Positions 1-7,644 of a stretch of DNA of 64,000 bases are shown here, in pieces. This stretch comes from Alistipes sp. An66 (lineage in GTDB: Bacteria; Bacteroidota; Bacteroidia; Bacteroidales; Rikenellaceae): NCBI RefSeq assembly GCF_002161445.1, contig NZ_NFHT01000002.1:231090-295089 (forward strand). The letters run 5' to 3'. The position numbers and the translations under genes were made by a program. The notes beneath the pieces were generated by a model. The model saw only the letters and a list, made by a program, of their open reading frames with translations, was not told where the DNA came from and ran no database searches. Position 1 is the first letter of the stretch, and every line of letters begins with the position of its first letter.

Positions 1-60
1 TGCAATTACTACGGGACCACGCTGAAAGAGTTTTTCGACACCCTCGAACTCCCCGAATAG
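1..60 (+). CDS. 3' end of an unidentified protein gene (partial)
   Basis: Frame 1 is open from the window edge to a TAG at 58-60 and encodes 19 residues ending in LELPE. The gene is cut by the window start. It is followed by a repeat array and a strong terminator at 242-280, which fits a real gene end. The fragment is too short for me to recognise a family. Confidence 0.6.
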   Translation, partial: CNYYGTTLKEFFDTLELPE

Positions 61-123
61 CCGGAGTGGCCTGCAACCGGAAGGAGCGGTCAGAAGCAGG
101 AGGGGGGCAGTGAAGCCGGAGGA

Positions 124-209
124 GCAAGGAAAGCCGGAGGTGCAAGGAAAACCGGGGAGCAAGGAAAACCGGGGAGCAAGGAAAACCGGGGAGCAAGGAA
201 AACCGAAAA
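124..209. repeat. Intergenic 17-bp tandem repeat, about five copies
   Basis: The motif GCAAGGAAA starts at 124, 142, 159, 176 and 193, a period of 17 (first step 18). The unit is roughly gcaaggaaaaccgggga. It fills the gap between a stop codon and a terminator, and no gene is visible in it. Confidence 0.85.
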
Positions 210-241
210 TACCGAAAACAGCAGGAACATAGCGATCAAAA

Positions 242-280
242 CAAGAGACCGCACCGTTGATCGGTGCGGTCTCTTGTTTT
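242..280. terminator. Bidirectional intrinsic terminator
   Basis: A perfect 14-bp stem (242-255 with 263-276) has a 7-nt loop. It is followed by TTTT on the plus strand and by a T run on the minus strand (AAAA at 238-241). It separates the upstream plus gene from the convergent acyl-CoA ligase gene. Confidence 0.9.
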
Positions 281-331
281 CCGATTCTCCCCCGATTCTC
301 TCTCGGTCTCCCCCGGTCTTCCCCCCCCGGG

Positions 332-2083
332 TCAGGAGCGCCCGGCGACGGGACGCTCCGAAGCGTCAGGAACCGACGATCCGGAATCCAAAACCGAAGC
401 GGCCGAAGCCGTCGAAGAGTCCTCCGGATCCCCGGACTTCCCCTTCGCATCCTTCGCCGTATTCTTGTTGTAGAGGAATCGCTTGATCTTCTGCGTCGGC
501 GTCTTCACGAACTCCTCCTTCTCCTCCACGACCTCCGAAATCCGCGAGAACCGGCTCACCTTCGCATTCACGAAATCCATGATCTCCTTCTTCAACTGCT
601 CGGTCTTCGCCTCCCACGCCTCCTTCTTCGTCGCCCACTCCTCGCGCCAGTCGTCGATCATCGATTCGATCTCCTCCCGGTTGAAGTGAACCAGCGCCAC
701 CAGGCGCCCCTCCTGCTCCGTGACGATCGAATCCGCAATGCAGACGTGCGAGTTCAGCACACTCTCGATATCCTCCGGATAGATGTTCTCCCCGCCGGGT
801 CCCACGATCATGTTTTTCAGACGCCCCTTGATGTAGAGCCAGCCCTCCTTGTCGAACTCCCCGAGATCGCCCGTGCGGAACCAGCCGTCCGCCGTGAAGG
901 CCTCGGCCGTCGCTTCGGGGTTCTTGTAGTAGCCCAGCATGATGCTCGGCGTCAGCGCCACGATCTCGCCCTGGCGGGTTTCGGAATTCACGTTTTCCAG
1001 TCGCAACTGCACGCCCGGCGCCTGCGGCCCCGTCGAGCCCAGACGCACCTGCGAGGGAGCTGCACCCGCCAGCAGCGGTGCCGTCTCGGTGAGTCCGTAG
1101 CCGATGGCGTAGGGAACCTTTGCTTCCAGCAGGAAACGCTCGGCGCCCCGATCGAGTTTCGAGCCCCCGATGCCGAGGAACCGCAGCCGGCGGCCGAAGA
1201 GTTTCATCAGTTTCTTGCCCGCCACGCGGTGCAGGTAGCGCCGCATGAACCCGATGCGGTAGAGCGTGCGCCAGAAATTGTTCGACTGGAACTTCGCAAG
1301 GACCTGATGCCGGTAGATCTTCTCGATCACCAGCGGGACGATCAGCATCACCGTAGGCCGCACGCTCCGCAGGGCCGGCATCAGCGCCGACGCCGTGGGC
1401 GGACGGTCCATGTAGACCACACGCGCCCCCTCCGAGAAGGGATAGATCATGCCGATCGAACACTCGTAGGTGTGCGACAGCGGAAGCACCGAAAGGAACG
1501 TATCGTCGCCGTGCACCGGAAAGATCGACATCGAAATGTCGACCTGCCGGCACAGCGCCCGGTGGGTCAGCATCACGCCTTTCGGCTTGGAGGTCGTACC
1601 CGACGTATAGATGATGACGGCCAGATCGTCGGGCTGCGGAATGCCCGTCGAGCCCTGTTCGCGCGTATGCTGTGCGATGACGCCCAGATTCTTCGTGCGG
1701 ACGACGACGTTCAGCCGGTCGATGGTCTGCCGCGAGAGTTTCGTGAAAAGGCGGTCCGAGACGAGCAGCGCCCGGGCCTCCGAATGTTCGATGATCATGT
1801 CGAGCTCCTCGCTCGAAAAGTCCGGAAGGATGGGAACGACGACCATTCCCGCCGAAGTGACGGCAAAATAACAGATCCCCCAGTTGGGCATGTTGCTGCT
1901 CAACAGGGCGACCTTGTCTCCGGGACGGAGCCCCGAAGAGACCAGAATATCCTGAACCTTCGCAATACGACGACCCGCCTCGGCATAGGTTACGTCCTCG
2001 CCGTCGAACATCGAATAGGCGATTCGGGACGCAAACGTCTCGACACTGTGGCGGACCAACTCGTAAAGTGTATTTATAGTCAT
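332..2083 (-). CDS. AMP-forming acyl-CoA ligase (long-chain fatty acid--CoA ligase type)
   Basis: 583 residues of the ANL adenylate-forming superfamily, expected to activate a carboxylic acid, probably a fatty acid, with ATP and then load CoA. The P-loop-like A3 motif YTSGTTSKPKG is at about 159-169. The A8 motif GWFRTGDLGEF and the C-terminal hinge and lysine region (KNMIVGPGGENIYPED) are present. The N-terminal half has hydrophobic stretches compatible with peripheral membrane association. The last ~40 residues are Ser/Ala/Asp-rich and look disordered. The start ATG lies about 44 nt below a minus-strand TAATTTTG -7 box (2127-2134). The gene is divergent from queG. Substrate cannot be read from sequence; FadD-like or menE/aas-like roles are possible. 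Confidence 0.88.
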   Translation of the reverse strand: MTINTLYELVRHSVETFASRIAYSMFDGEDVTYAEAGRRIAKVQDILVSSGLRPGDKVALLSSNMPNWGICYFAVTSAGMVVVPILPDFSSEELDMIIEHSEARALLVSDRLFTKLSRQTIDRLNVVVRTKNLGVIAQHTREQGSTGIPQPDDLAVIIYTSGTTSKPKGVMLTHRALCRQVDISMSIFPVHGDDTFLSVLPLSHTYECSIGMIYPFSEGARVVYMDRPPTASALMPALRSVRPTVMLIVPLVIEKIYRHQVLAKFQSNNFWRTLYRIGFMRRYLHRVAGKKLMKLFGRRLRFLGIGGSKLDRGAERFLLEAKVPYAIGYGLTETAPLLAGAAPSQVRLGSTGPQAPGVQLRLENVNSETRQGEIVALTPSIMLGYYKNPEATAEAFTADGWFRTGDLGEFDKEGWLYIKGRLKNMIVGPGGENIYPEDIESVLNSHVCIADSIVTEQEGRLVALVHFNREEIESMIDDWREEWATKKEAWEAKTEQLKKEIMDFVNAKVSRFSRISEVVEEKEEFVKTPTQKIKRFLYNKNTAKDAKGKSGDPEDSSTASAASVLDSGSSVPDASERPVAGRS

Positions 2084-2126
2084 TCCGTAATCTTTGTTGT
2101 CCGTTACAATAACGCAATTTCCGGGA

Positions 2127-2134
2127 CAAAATTA
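2127..2134 (-). promoter_or_regulatory. -7 box for the acyl-CoA ligase gene
   Basis: The minus strand reads TAATTTTG, a match to the Bacteroidota -7 consensus TAnnTTTG, in the 96-bp divergent gap with queG. On the plus strand TATTTTTA at 2157-2164 is a weaker candidate for queG. Confidence 0.55.
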
Positions 2135-2179
2135 CGAATTTCCGGTCAAAAAACACTATTTTTAGCGCAAATTATCAGC

Positions 2180-3151
2180 ATGCTCGACCATTCCCACATC
2201 AAGAAATGCGCGGCCGCAGCCGGATTCGACCTCTGCGGGATTGCCCCCTGCCGCCGTCTGGATGACGGAGAGAAACGCTTCCGCGAATGGATCGCACGCG
2301 GATACCACTCCTCGCTCGGATACCTCGAACGCAACGCCGAAAAACGCTTCGACCCCCGCCTGCTGGTCGACGGCGCCCGAACGGCCGTCGTCTGCGCCGT
2401 GGCCTACAAGAATCGGGCAAGCGACGGATACCCCGACGGACATCGCACGAAGATCGCATCCTACGCCTGTGCCGAGGATTACCACACGTCGCTGCGGAGA
2501 ATGCTCCGCGAACTCTTCGAGCGGTTGAAGAGCGCAACCCCCGGCCTCCGCGGACGCGCCTTCGTCGACACGGCCCCCCTGACCGAGAAACTGCTGGCTC
2601 GGGAGGCCGGGCTGGGATGGATCGGACGGCAGTCGCTGCTCATTACGCCGCAGTTCGGGAGTTTCGTGGTGCTCGGAGAGCTGATCCTCACCGAAGAGAC
2701 GGACCGTTACGACACCCCCTTCGAGGAATCGCACTGCGGGAGTTGCCGTGCCTGCGTGGAGCATTGTCCCACGGGGGCCGTCATGCCCGGACGCGGCATC
2801 GACACGGCCCGCTGCATCGCCTGCCACACCATCGAGCGAAAACCCGACACGGAGATCGACCTCGACGGCTGGATCTTCGGATGCGACGCCTGCCAGAGCT
2901 GCTGTCCCTGGAACCGGCGCGCACCGCAGCACCGGAACCGGACCTTCGACCCGCTGTTCGATCCCTCGGCGATGGATGCCGCAGCGTGGCAGGCAATGGA
3001 CGGAGAGCAATTCGGGCTGTTGTGCGGACGGACTCCCCTCACCCGCAGCGGACTGGAACGCATCCGCGGCAACATCCGGGAACGCAGAGCAACCGACGGC
3101 TGGAAGAGCGGAGCGGATGCCGAAGAACGGCAGACGCCCTCTTTGCACTGA
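2180..3151 (+). CDS. queG: Epoxyqueuosine reductase QueG
   Basis: 323 residues. It catalyses the last step of queuosine tRNA modification, a cobalamin-dependent reduction of epoxyqueuosine at position 34. The conserved AGFDLCGIAP opening is at 14-23 and the catalytic Asp in FVDTAPLTEK is about residue 130. Two [4Fe-4S] motifs are visible: Cys186/189/192/196 (CGSCRACVEHCP), and Cys212/215 with the 235-242 Cys cluster. I chose ATG 2180 because it begins the conserved domain; the frame stays open far upstream but that part is antisense to the ligase gene. The stop lies in the loop of a hairpin (3134-3163). Confidence 0.93.
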   Translation: MLDHSHIKKCAAAAGFDLCGIAPCRRLDDGEKRFREWIARGYHSSLGYLERNAEKRFDPRLLVDGARTAVVCAVAYKNRASDGYPDGHRTKIASYACAEDYHTSLRRMLRELFERLKSATPGLRGRAFVDTAPLTEKLLAREAGLGWIGRQSLLITPQFGSFVVLGELILTEETDRYDTPFEESHCGSCRACVEHCPTGAVMPGRGIDTARCIACHTIERKPDTEIDLDGWIFGCDACQSCCPWNRRAPQHRNRTFDPLFDPSAMDAAAWQAMDGEQFGLLCGRTPLTRSGLERIRGNIRERRATDGWKSGADAEERQTPSLH

Positions 3152-3163
3152 CAAAGAGGGCGT
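3134..3163. terminator. Hairpin overlapping the queG stop codon
   Basis: A perfect 12-bp stem (3134-3145 with 3152-3163) has a 6-nt loop that contains the queG TGA. There is no T run, so it may be a weak or Rho-assisted terminator. It lies between the convergent queG and fimbrillin genes. Confidence 0.6.
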
Positions 3164-3228
3164 TCGCCATATCGGAGAAGATCTGTCCGCGGTCCGGGGC
3201 TCCGTCACCGGCCGTACGCCGCAGAAGG

Positions 3229-5370
3229 TCAATCCCGCTGGCAGCGGATCGGAAGCCCGAAACCGCGCGGATCGGAATAACATTCGTAAACCGTGGCCGA
3301 AGTCAACCCGAAGGTCCACGCCCCGAACGAATCGGACGAGGCCGGAGAGCTGGTCCAGTAATATCCCGACGGTGTGAAGAAAAAGACCCCGTATTCATCG
3401 TAACGGTACCCGACACCCGGATAGTAGGTCGTCGAAGAGCCGTCGTAGACAAAGTTCCAGCCCTGGACGAACGTCCCCGAAACCTCCACGCCGCCGCTCG
3501 ACACCGAAGTCGTGGCACCCGTCTGGGTGAACCCGCTGAAAACGTAGGGATGCGGAACCTTCCAGCCCGGAGGGCACGGGTCGAACAGGGTCTTGGTCGT
3601 CTCCTGACCGACGGTCGTGCCGTTCGGATTCCCCCACAGCGAATTGTTCCGGTAGTCCGAGGTCGTACCCTGTCCCCCGCCCCAGTACCAGTCGTAGGAG
3701 GAGCCGGGAACCGTGGCGATGAACGTGTCGGGATGCGCCGTGGCGTACCACGTGTTGCCCGTATAGCCGACGTATTGCCCCGGAGAGCCCGTCGCCTGGA
3801 CTGCCGTCCACTCCGAAAGGTAGTTGTAGGGATTGCTGTCGGCATCGTAGACCACATCGCCCCACGGGAAGGGATCCTTCCGCCCCCACTGGTAGAGCGA
3901 TGCCCGGAACGACCGCGCATAAGGTCCGTCCTCCTTGTAAATGGCCCCCAGGTTGCGGTCCATCATCTGCGCCGAGCCCGCACCGTAGGCCGTTTCGTAG
4001 GTCGAATACATCGTATAGGTCTCGGCCGCCGCCTGCAACTCCTCGTTCGTCTGGTCCGTCACCCAGATGTGCCAGCTCCACAGCGCCTCGTCCGACGACG
4101 CATCCGTATAGAGCCCGATCACGGCATTCCCGCCCAAGGCCGTGGGACGCTCCGTCAGGGAGAAGGTGATTTGCCCGTCGGCATAGGCGATGCTCCCCGG
4201 CTCGATCAGCCACGGCTGGCTCTGCCACAGCAGCTTCGCATACCCGCCGCCCGTAATCTGGGCCGACAGCGTGCGCCCCTCGAAGCGTTGGACGGCCGCC
4301 AGCAGATCGTCCGTGATGACGCCGTTCCCGGCCACCGTGGCATCGAACGAGTAGCTCTGCGAAGGCGTCGAAACCACATAGCAGTTCGCCGTCTCGGCCG
4401 ACGACGAAAGACTGACGGTCGGCCCGGTCGCCACTCCCGTCGAGACATCCTGCGTGATGACCGGCATCTGCGCCGGCGAAATCACGATCCCCGGCATCGA
4501 CCACGTCGACGTATAGCCGTCCGTCGTGCTCACCACGACGTAGACCACGCCGCCGCCCTGCGAATAATCCGCCGGATTGACCGTCAGATAGGCCTTCACC
4601 GGCTGCGTGCCGAGCGTCGGAGGCTCCGCGAAGGTAACGCCGCAATAGTTGATCTGCGCCTCCCCGCCCGCATAGGTTGCCGAGGCATTCGACGTCGCCG
4701 TGAGGTCGAACGTGAATCCGCCCGTCATGTTGGCCGTCCCCGAAAGCGTCCCCGACGAGGAGACCGTCGCGGCATCCGTCCCGAAAAGCATCACCGACTC
4801 GACGCTCTTCCCGGCCATCGTCCCCGACCCCGTGAGGTCGACCTCCACCACGGCGAAGGCGTGGCTGAACGTCAGCGGTCCGAAGTCGCCCGTGGCGCTC
4901 GTCACGGCCCCGGCCACCAGAAAATCGCTGTCGCCCAGATGCGACGAATCCCCCGCCGTCGTCTGCGTCTGCTGCGCCGAGAGCGTGAAGGCGACGTTCG
5001 TCGGCTCCGCGGAACTCTCGGCCGAATAGGGATAATAGGCATAGAGCGTATAGGAGGAGGCCCCTTCGGTGAGGGTGATCTCCCCGCTGAACGTCCCGCC
5101 GGAGGAGGGAGCCGACCCCTCGAAGGTCAGCGGCGCATTGGACGTCGTAACCGTACCGCCGCTCTCGACATAGACCCCGATCCGGTCGCCGGGGCTCCAC
5201 AGCACGTTGTATCCGTCGCCGGCCAGCTCCGTCCGGGTACCGGGCGCGGCAGCCTCGATCCGCACGCGGCGTGTCACCGTCTGCTGCCCGACCGGGTCCC
5301 CGGTCCGATCATCCGTGCAGGCACACGCCAGCCCGCAGCCGATCACGGTAGCCATCATCCATCGTTTCAT
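3229..5370 (-). CDS. Fimbrillin-like surface lipoprotein with C-terminal FISUMP-type domain
   Basis: 713 residues. A signal peptide ends in a Cys-rich lipobox-like stretch (GLACAC) followed by TDD, an acidic start like the Bacteroidota lipoprotein surface-export signal. The N-terminal ~350 residues have features of the fimbrillin/Mfa-like fold: TRTELAGDGYNVLWSPGD, the FSHAFAVVEVDL segment and beta-rich repeats. The C-terminal half has FISUMP signatures (DRNLGA, YQWGRKDPFPW, CPPGWKVP, GYYWTSS, final RCQRD). I prefer ATG 5370 to ATG 5376 because 5370 overlaps the stop of the upstream 40-residue ORF as ATGA. Probably an outer-surface stalk, tip or adhesin-type protein; the ligand is unknown. Confidence 0.8.
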   Translation of the reverse strand: MKRWMMATVIGCGLACACTDDRTGDPVGQQTVTRRVRIEAAAPGTRTELAGDGYNVLWSPGDRIGVYVESGGTVTTSNAPLTFEGSAPSSGGTFSGEITLTEGASSYTLYAYYPYSAESSAEPTNVAFTLSAQQTQTTAGDSSHLGDSDFLVAGAVTSATGDFGPLTFSHAFAVVEVDLTGSGTMAGKSVESVMLFGTDAATVSSSGTLSGTANMTGGFTFDLTATSNASATYAGGEAQINYCGVTFAEPPTLGTQPVKAYLTVNPADYSQGGGVVYVVVSTTDGYTSTWSMPGIVISPAQMPVITQDVSTGVATGPTVSLSSSAETANCYVVSTPSQSYSFDATVAGNGVITDDLLAAVQRFEGRTLSAQITGGGYAKLLWQSQPWLIEPGSIAYADGQITFSLTERPTALGGNAVIGLYTDASSDEALWSWHIWVTDQTNEELQAAAETYTMYSTYETAYGAGSAQMMDRNLGAIYKEDGPYARSFRASLYQWGRKDPFPWGDVVYDADSNPYNYLSEWTAVQATGSPGQYVGYTGNTWYATAHPDTFIATVPGSSYDWYWGGGQGTTSDYRNNSLWGNPNGTTVGQETTKTLFDPCPPGWKVPHPYVFSGFTQTGATTSVSSGGVEVSGTFVQGWNFVYDGSSTTYYPGVGYRYDEYGVFFFTPSGYYWTSSPASSDSFGAWTFGLTSATVYECYSDPRGFGLPIRCQRD

Positions 5371-5489
5371 GCCCATTCGTCCCGATCAAAACCCTCGATA
5401 TCGCCGTCCACGTCGGAGACGGCAAATCCCCGTTCGATACAGACCTCGATCACCTCGACCTCTGGTCTCTCGTATGTTTCCTTTTCCAT
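5367..5489 (-). CDS. Small 40-residue ORF coupled to the fimbrillin-like gene
   Basis: ATG at 5489, TGA at 5367-5369. The product starts MEKETYERPEVEVIEVCIERG and is acidic, with no signal peptide or membrane segment. Its stop overlaps the fimbrillin start in an ATGA, pointing to translational coupling. Short acidic ORFs with a PEVEVIE motif upstream of Bacteroidota surface lipoproteins are, to my knowledge, recurrent but uncharacterised. Function unknown; a leader peptide or small partner protein are possibilities. Confidence 0.65.
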   Translation of the reverse strand: MEKETYERPEVEVIEVCIERGFAVSDVDGDIEGFDRDEWA

Positions 5490-5609
5490 GGTTCGGTTTG
5501 CAACAGTTCCGCATGATGCACACACATATCGTACCAAAACGGAATACCGGGACCGGCGGACAAAAGGAACGCAAACAGGCGATGTCGGCGGCAGGAGGAG
5601 CAGGCACGC

Positions 5610-5646
5610 AAAAAACCGCTCCGGCGCAGAACGTCGGAGCGGTTTT
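5610..5646 (-). terminator. Intrinsic terminator for the TPR protein gene
   Basis: A perfect 12-bp stem (5612-5623 with 5635-5646) is followed on the minus strand by a run of six T (A at 5610-5615). It lies 90 bp past the TPR gene stop. Confidence 0.85.
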
Positions 5647-5733
5647 CAAGGGATTTCTTCGGGAACTGCCGGGCCCTTCGTTTTCCGGAGAGGGGCTTTC
5701 CCGGATTTTGTCAGGAGGGGTGTGCCCGGGCCG

Positions 5734-6675
5734 TTATTTCTGCAACTCGGCCAGAGCAGCCCTGGCATTCTCGGCAGCCTCGCCGGCGGTCACCTTCTGG
5801 AAAGCGGCAATGGCCTGATCGCGCATCTCACGGGCGTTGTAGGCCGCACCCAGCACGTAGTACATCAGGCTGCGGTCCTCCTCGTCGGTCTGGGCGTCGG
5901 CAGCGGCCTGACCCAGTTCGATCACCTTCGCGTAGTCCTTCTTGCCGGAATAAGCCTGCAAGCGAACCTTCTGGAACAGCGCACTTGCGGGATTCTTTTC
6001 AAGCTGGGCATCCGCCATCGTGATGATGCCGTCGAAATCCCCGGCCTGCTGCATCCCGGCGACCTTGTTGTTCGTGTAGAGCGCCATCATCTCCTTCGCC
6101 TGGGCCACATCCTCGGCATATTTCGGGTGCGTCTTGGCGGCAATGGCCTCGTAGATGTCCATGCCCTTCTCGTACTCGCCCATCTCGCAGTAGCTCATCG
6201 CCAGGTTCAGCGCCATGCCCGTGTTGTCGGGATCGGCCTTGTAGCCCTTCTCGAAGACCGATGCGGCCGTCACATAATCCTTGTTGTTGAAGGCATCGCC
6301 GCCCTGGATCTGGTAGATCTTGGCCACCCAGCCGTTCGATTTCGACATCTGGGTCATGTCACCGTAAAGCTCGGCCAGCTCGGCAGACCTGCTGAACTGC
6401 TTCAACGCTTCGTCGTAGTTCTGCGACTTGATCGCTGCGCCGCCCAGATAGTAGTAGCATTTGGGAAGCGTCGCCTTGGCGGTCGCCACCTGCGATGCCA
6501 CCTCGTCGTTGTCGATACCCAGGTCGATCACCTGCTCGAACTTGGCGGCAGCCCCGGCGAAGTCCTTGGCGTTGAACGCCGCACCGGCTTCGTTGAAAAT
6601 CGTCGTAACATCCTCCTGTGCCGAAAGCGTCAGTGCTGCCATCAGCGCTACGGCCGAAACAAAGATCTTTTTCAT
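5734..6675 (-). CDS. Secreted tetratricopeptide-repeat protein
   Basis: 313 residues. A cleavable signal peptide is clear (MKKIFVSAVALMAALTLSAQ, cut near SAQ). The rest is alpha-helical TPR units such as FNAKDFAGAAAKFEQVI, YDEALKQFSRSAELAE, NKDYVTAASVFEKGY and GEYEKGMDIYEAIAA. It is probably a periplasmic scaffold; no catalytic residues are visible. A minus -7 box (TATTTTTG) lies at 6996-7003, which would give a ~315-nt leader containing the 37-bp repeat array. Partner unknown. Confidence 0.85.
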   Translation of the reverse strand: MKKIFVSAVALMAALTLSAQEDVTTIFNEAGAAFNAKDFAGAAAKFEQVIDLGIDNDEVASQVATAKATLPKCYYYLGGAAIKSQNYDEALKQFSRSAELAELYGDMTQMSKSNGWVAKIYQIQGGDAFNNKDYVTAASVFEKGYKADPDNTGMALNLAMSYCEMGEYEKGMDIYEAIAAKTHPKYAEDVAQAKEMMALYTNNKVAGMQQAGDFDGIITMADAQLEKNPASALFQKVRLQAYSGKKDYAKVIELGQAAADAQTDEEDRSLMYYVLGAAYNAREMRDQAIAAFQKVTAGEAAENARAALAELQK

Positions 6676-6804
6676 GGTTTTCTATGTTTTACGTTTTTTG
6701 AGGTTCCGTTTGCATCCGCACTCCGGACGGGCGACAGCCCGCGGCCCGGAATCCCCGCTCCCCCGTGCCCTTCTCTCCCTGCCCCTCTCACTCTCTCTAA
6801 TTCT

Positions 6805-6960
6805 CCCTGCCCATTCTCACTCTCCGCACCCTTCTCTTTCTCCGCCCCCATTCTCACTCTCCGCACCCTTCTCTTTCTCCGCACCCATTCTCACTCTCCG
6901 CACCCTTCTCTTTCTTCGCACCCATTCTCACTCACCCCCCCCCTCACTCTCCGCACCCCG
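6805..6960. repeat. 37-bp tandem repeat array
   Basis: ATTCTCAC starts at 6813, 6850, 6887 and 6924, an exact 37-bp period, with the unit rich in CT (attctcactctccgcaccc then ttctctttctccgcacc). The array ends in a C9 run at 6935-6943. There are no variable spacers, so it is not CRISPR. It sits in the likely 5' leader of the TPR gene, between that gene and tadA. Confidence 0.85.
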
Positions 6961-6995
6961 CCGGCATACGCCAGGCCGGACAGACACGTTGGGGA

Positions 6996-7003
6996 CAAAA
7001 ATA
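6996..7003 (-). promoter_or_regulatory. Candidate -7 box for the TPR gene
   Basis: The minus strand reads TATTTTTG, matching TAnnTTTG, in the gap between tadA and the TPR gene. It is the only good match in that gap, though far from the start codon. Confidence 0.45.
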
Positions 7004-7029
7004 CGAAAAATTTTCCACTTCCGCCAAAT

Positions 7030-7476
7030 CTATTCCCGCAAACCCGCGAAAAAAGAGGTCATCAATGCCTCGCACTCCGCGGCGAGAACACCCGACACCA
7101 CCTCCGTCTTCGGATGAAAAACCGACCCGCTGTAACGCCGGAAACCCTTCTTCGGATCGTCGGCACCCCAGACCACCCGTCCGACCTGCGCCCAGCCGAT
7201 CGCCCCGGCACACATGATGCACGGCTCCACGGTGACGTACAACGTGCTCTTCGGCAGATACTTGCCGCCGAGCGTCGCGGCCGCAGCCGTCAGGGCCTGC
7301 ATCTCCGCGTGCGCCGTCGGGTCCGCCAGCGTTTCCACGAGGTTGTGCCCCCGGCCGACCACCGCGCCTCCGGCTACGACCACCGCCCCGATGGGTACCT
7401 CCTGTTCATGCAACGCTTTTCGGGCCTCGTTTAGTGCGAGCCGCATGAATTTTTCATCGATTTGTCGCTGATCCAT
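7030..7476 (-). CDS. tadA: tRNA(adenine34) deaminase TadA
   Basis: 148 residues, the usual size. It deaminates A34 to inosine in tRNA-Arg(ACG), a copy of which lies at 63907-63980 in this window. The cytidine-deaminase fold shows the HAE motif at 56-58 (His zinc ligand and catalytic Glu) and PCxMC at 85-89 (two Cys zinc ligands). The conserved VPIGAVVV and HNLVE segments are present. The start ATG is followed by a typical helical N-terminus. The gene is divergent from aspS with a 168-bp gap. Confidence 0.93.
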   Translation of the reverse strand: MDQRQIDEKFMRLALNEARKALHEQEVPIGAVVVAGGAVVGRGHNLVETLADPTAHAEMQALTAAAATLGGKYLPKSTLYVTVEPCIMCAGAIGWAQVGRVVWGADDPKKGFRRYSGSVFHPKTEVVSGVLAAECEALMTSFFAGLRE

Positions 7477-7605
7477 GTCGATTTTTTCGCAAAAAACGCG
7501 ATTTTTCCCCGGATTTCCAAATCCCCGGCCCGGCTCCCCCGCAGAAACCCCGGCGCCGGAAACCGTTTTTTTCAGCCCCGACGCCTTTTTATCCGTAAAA
7601 GTTAT

Positions 7606-7613
7606 TAACTTTG
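7606..7613 (+). promoter_or_regulatory. -7 box for aspS
   Basis: TAACTTTG matches TAnnTTTG, 32 nt upstream of the aspS ATG. Confidence 0.7.
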
Positions 7614-7644
7614 TGGGTTAAAAAAACAACAAACCTACATCGTC

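Noticed and set aside
257..2179. Long open frame upstream of and continuous with queG
   Set aside because: It is antisense to the acyl-CoA ligase, rich in Arg/Leu/His as expected of a GC-rich shadow frame; the QueG domain starts at 2180.
6805..6960. CRISPR array
   Set aside because: The 37-bp units are directly adjacent without spacers and there are no cas genes.
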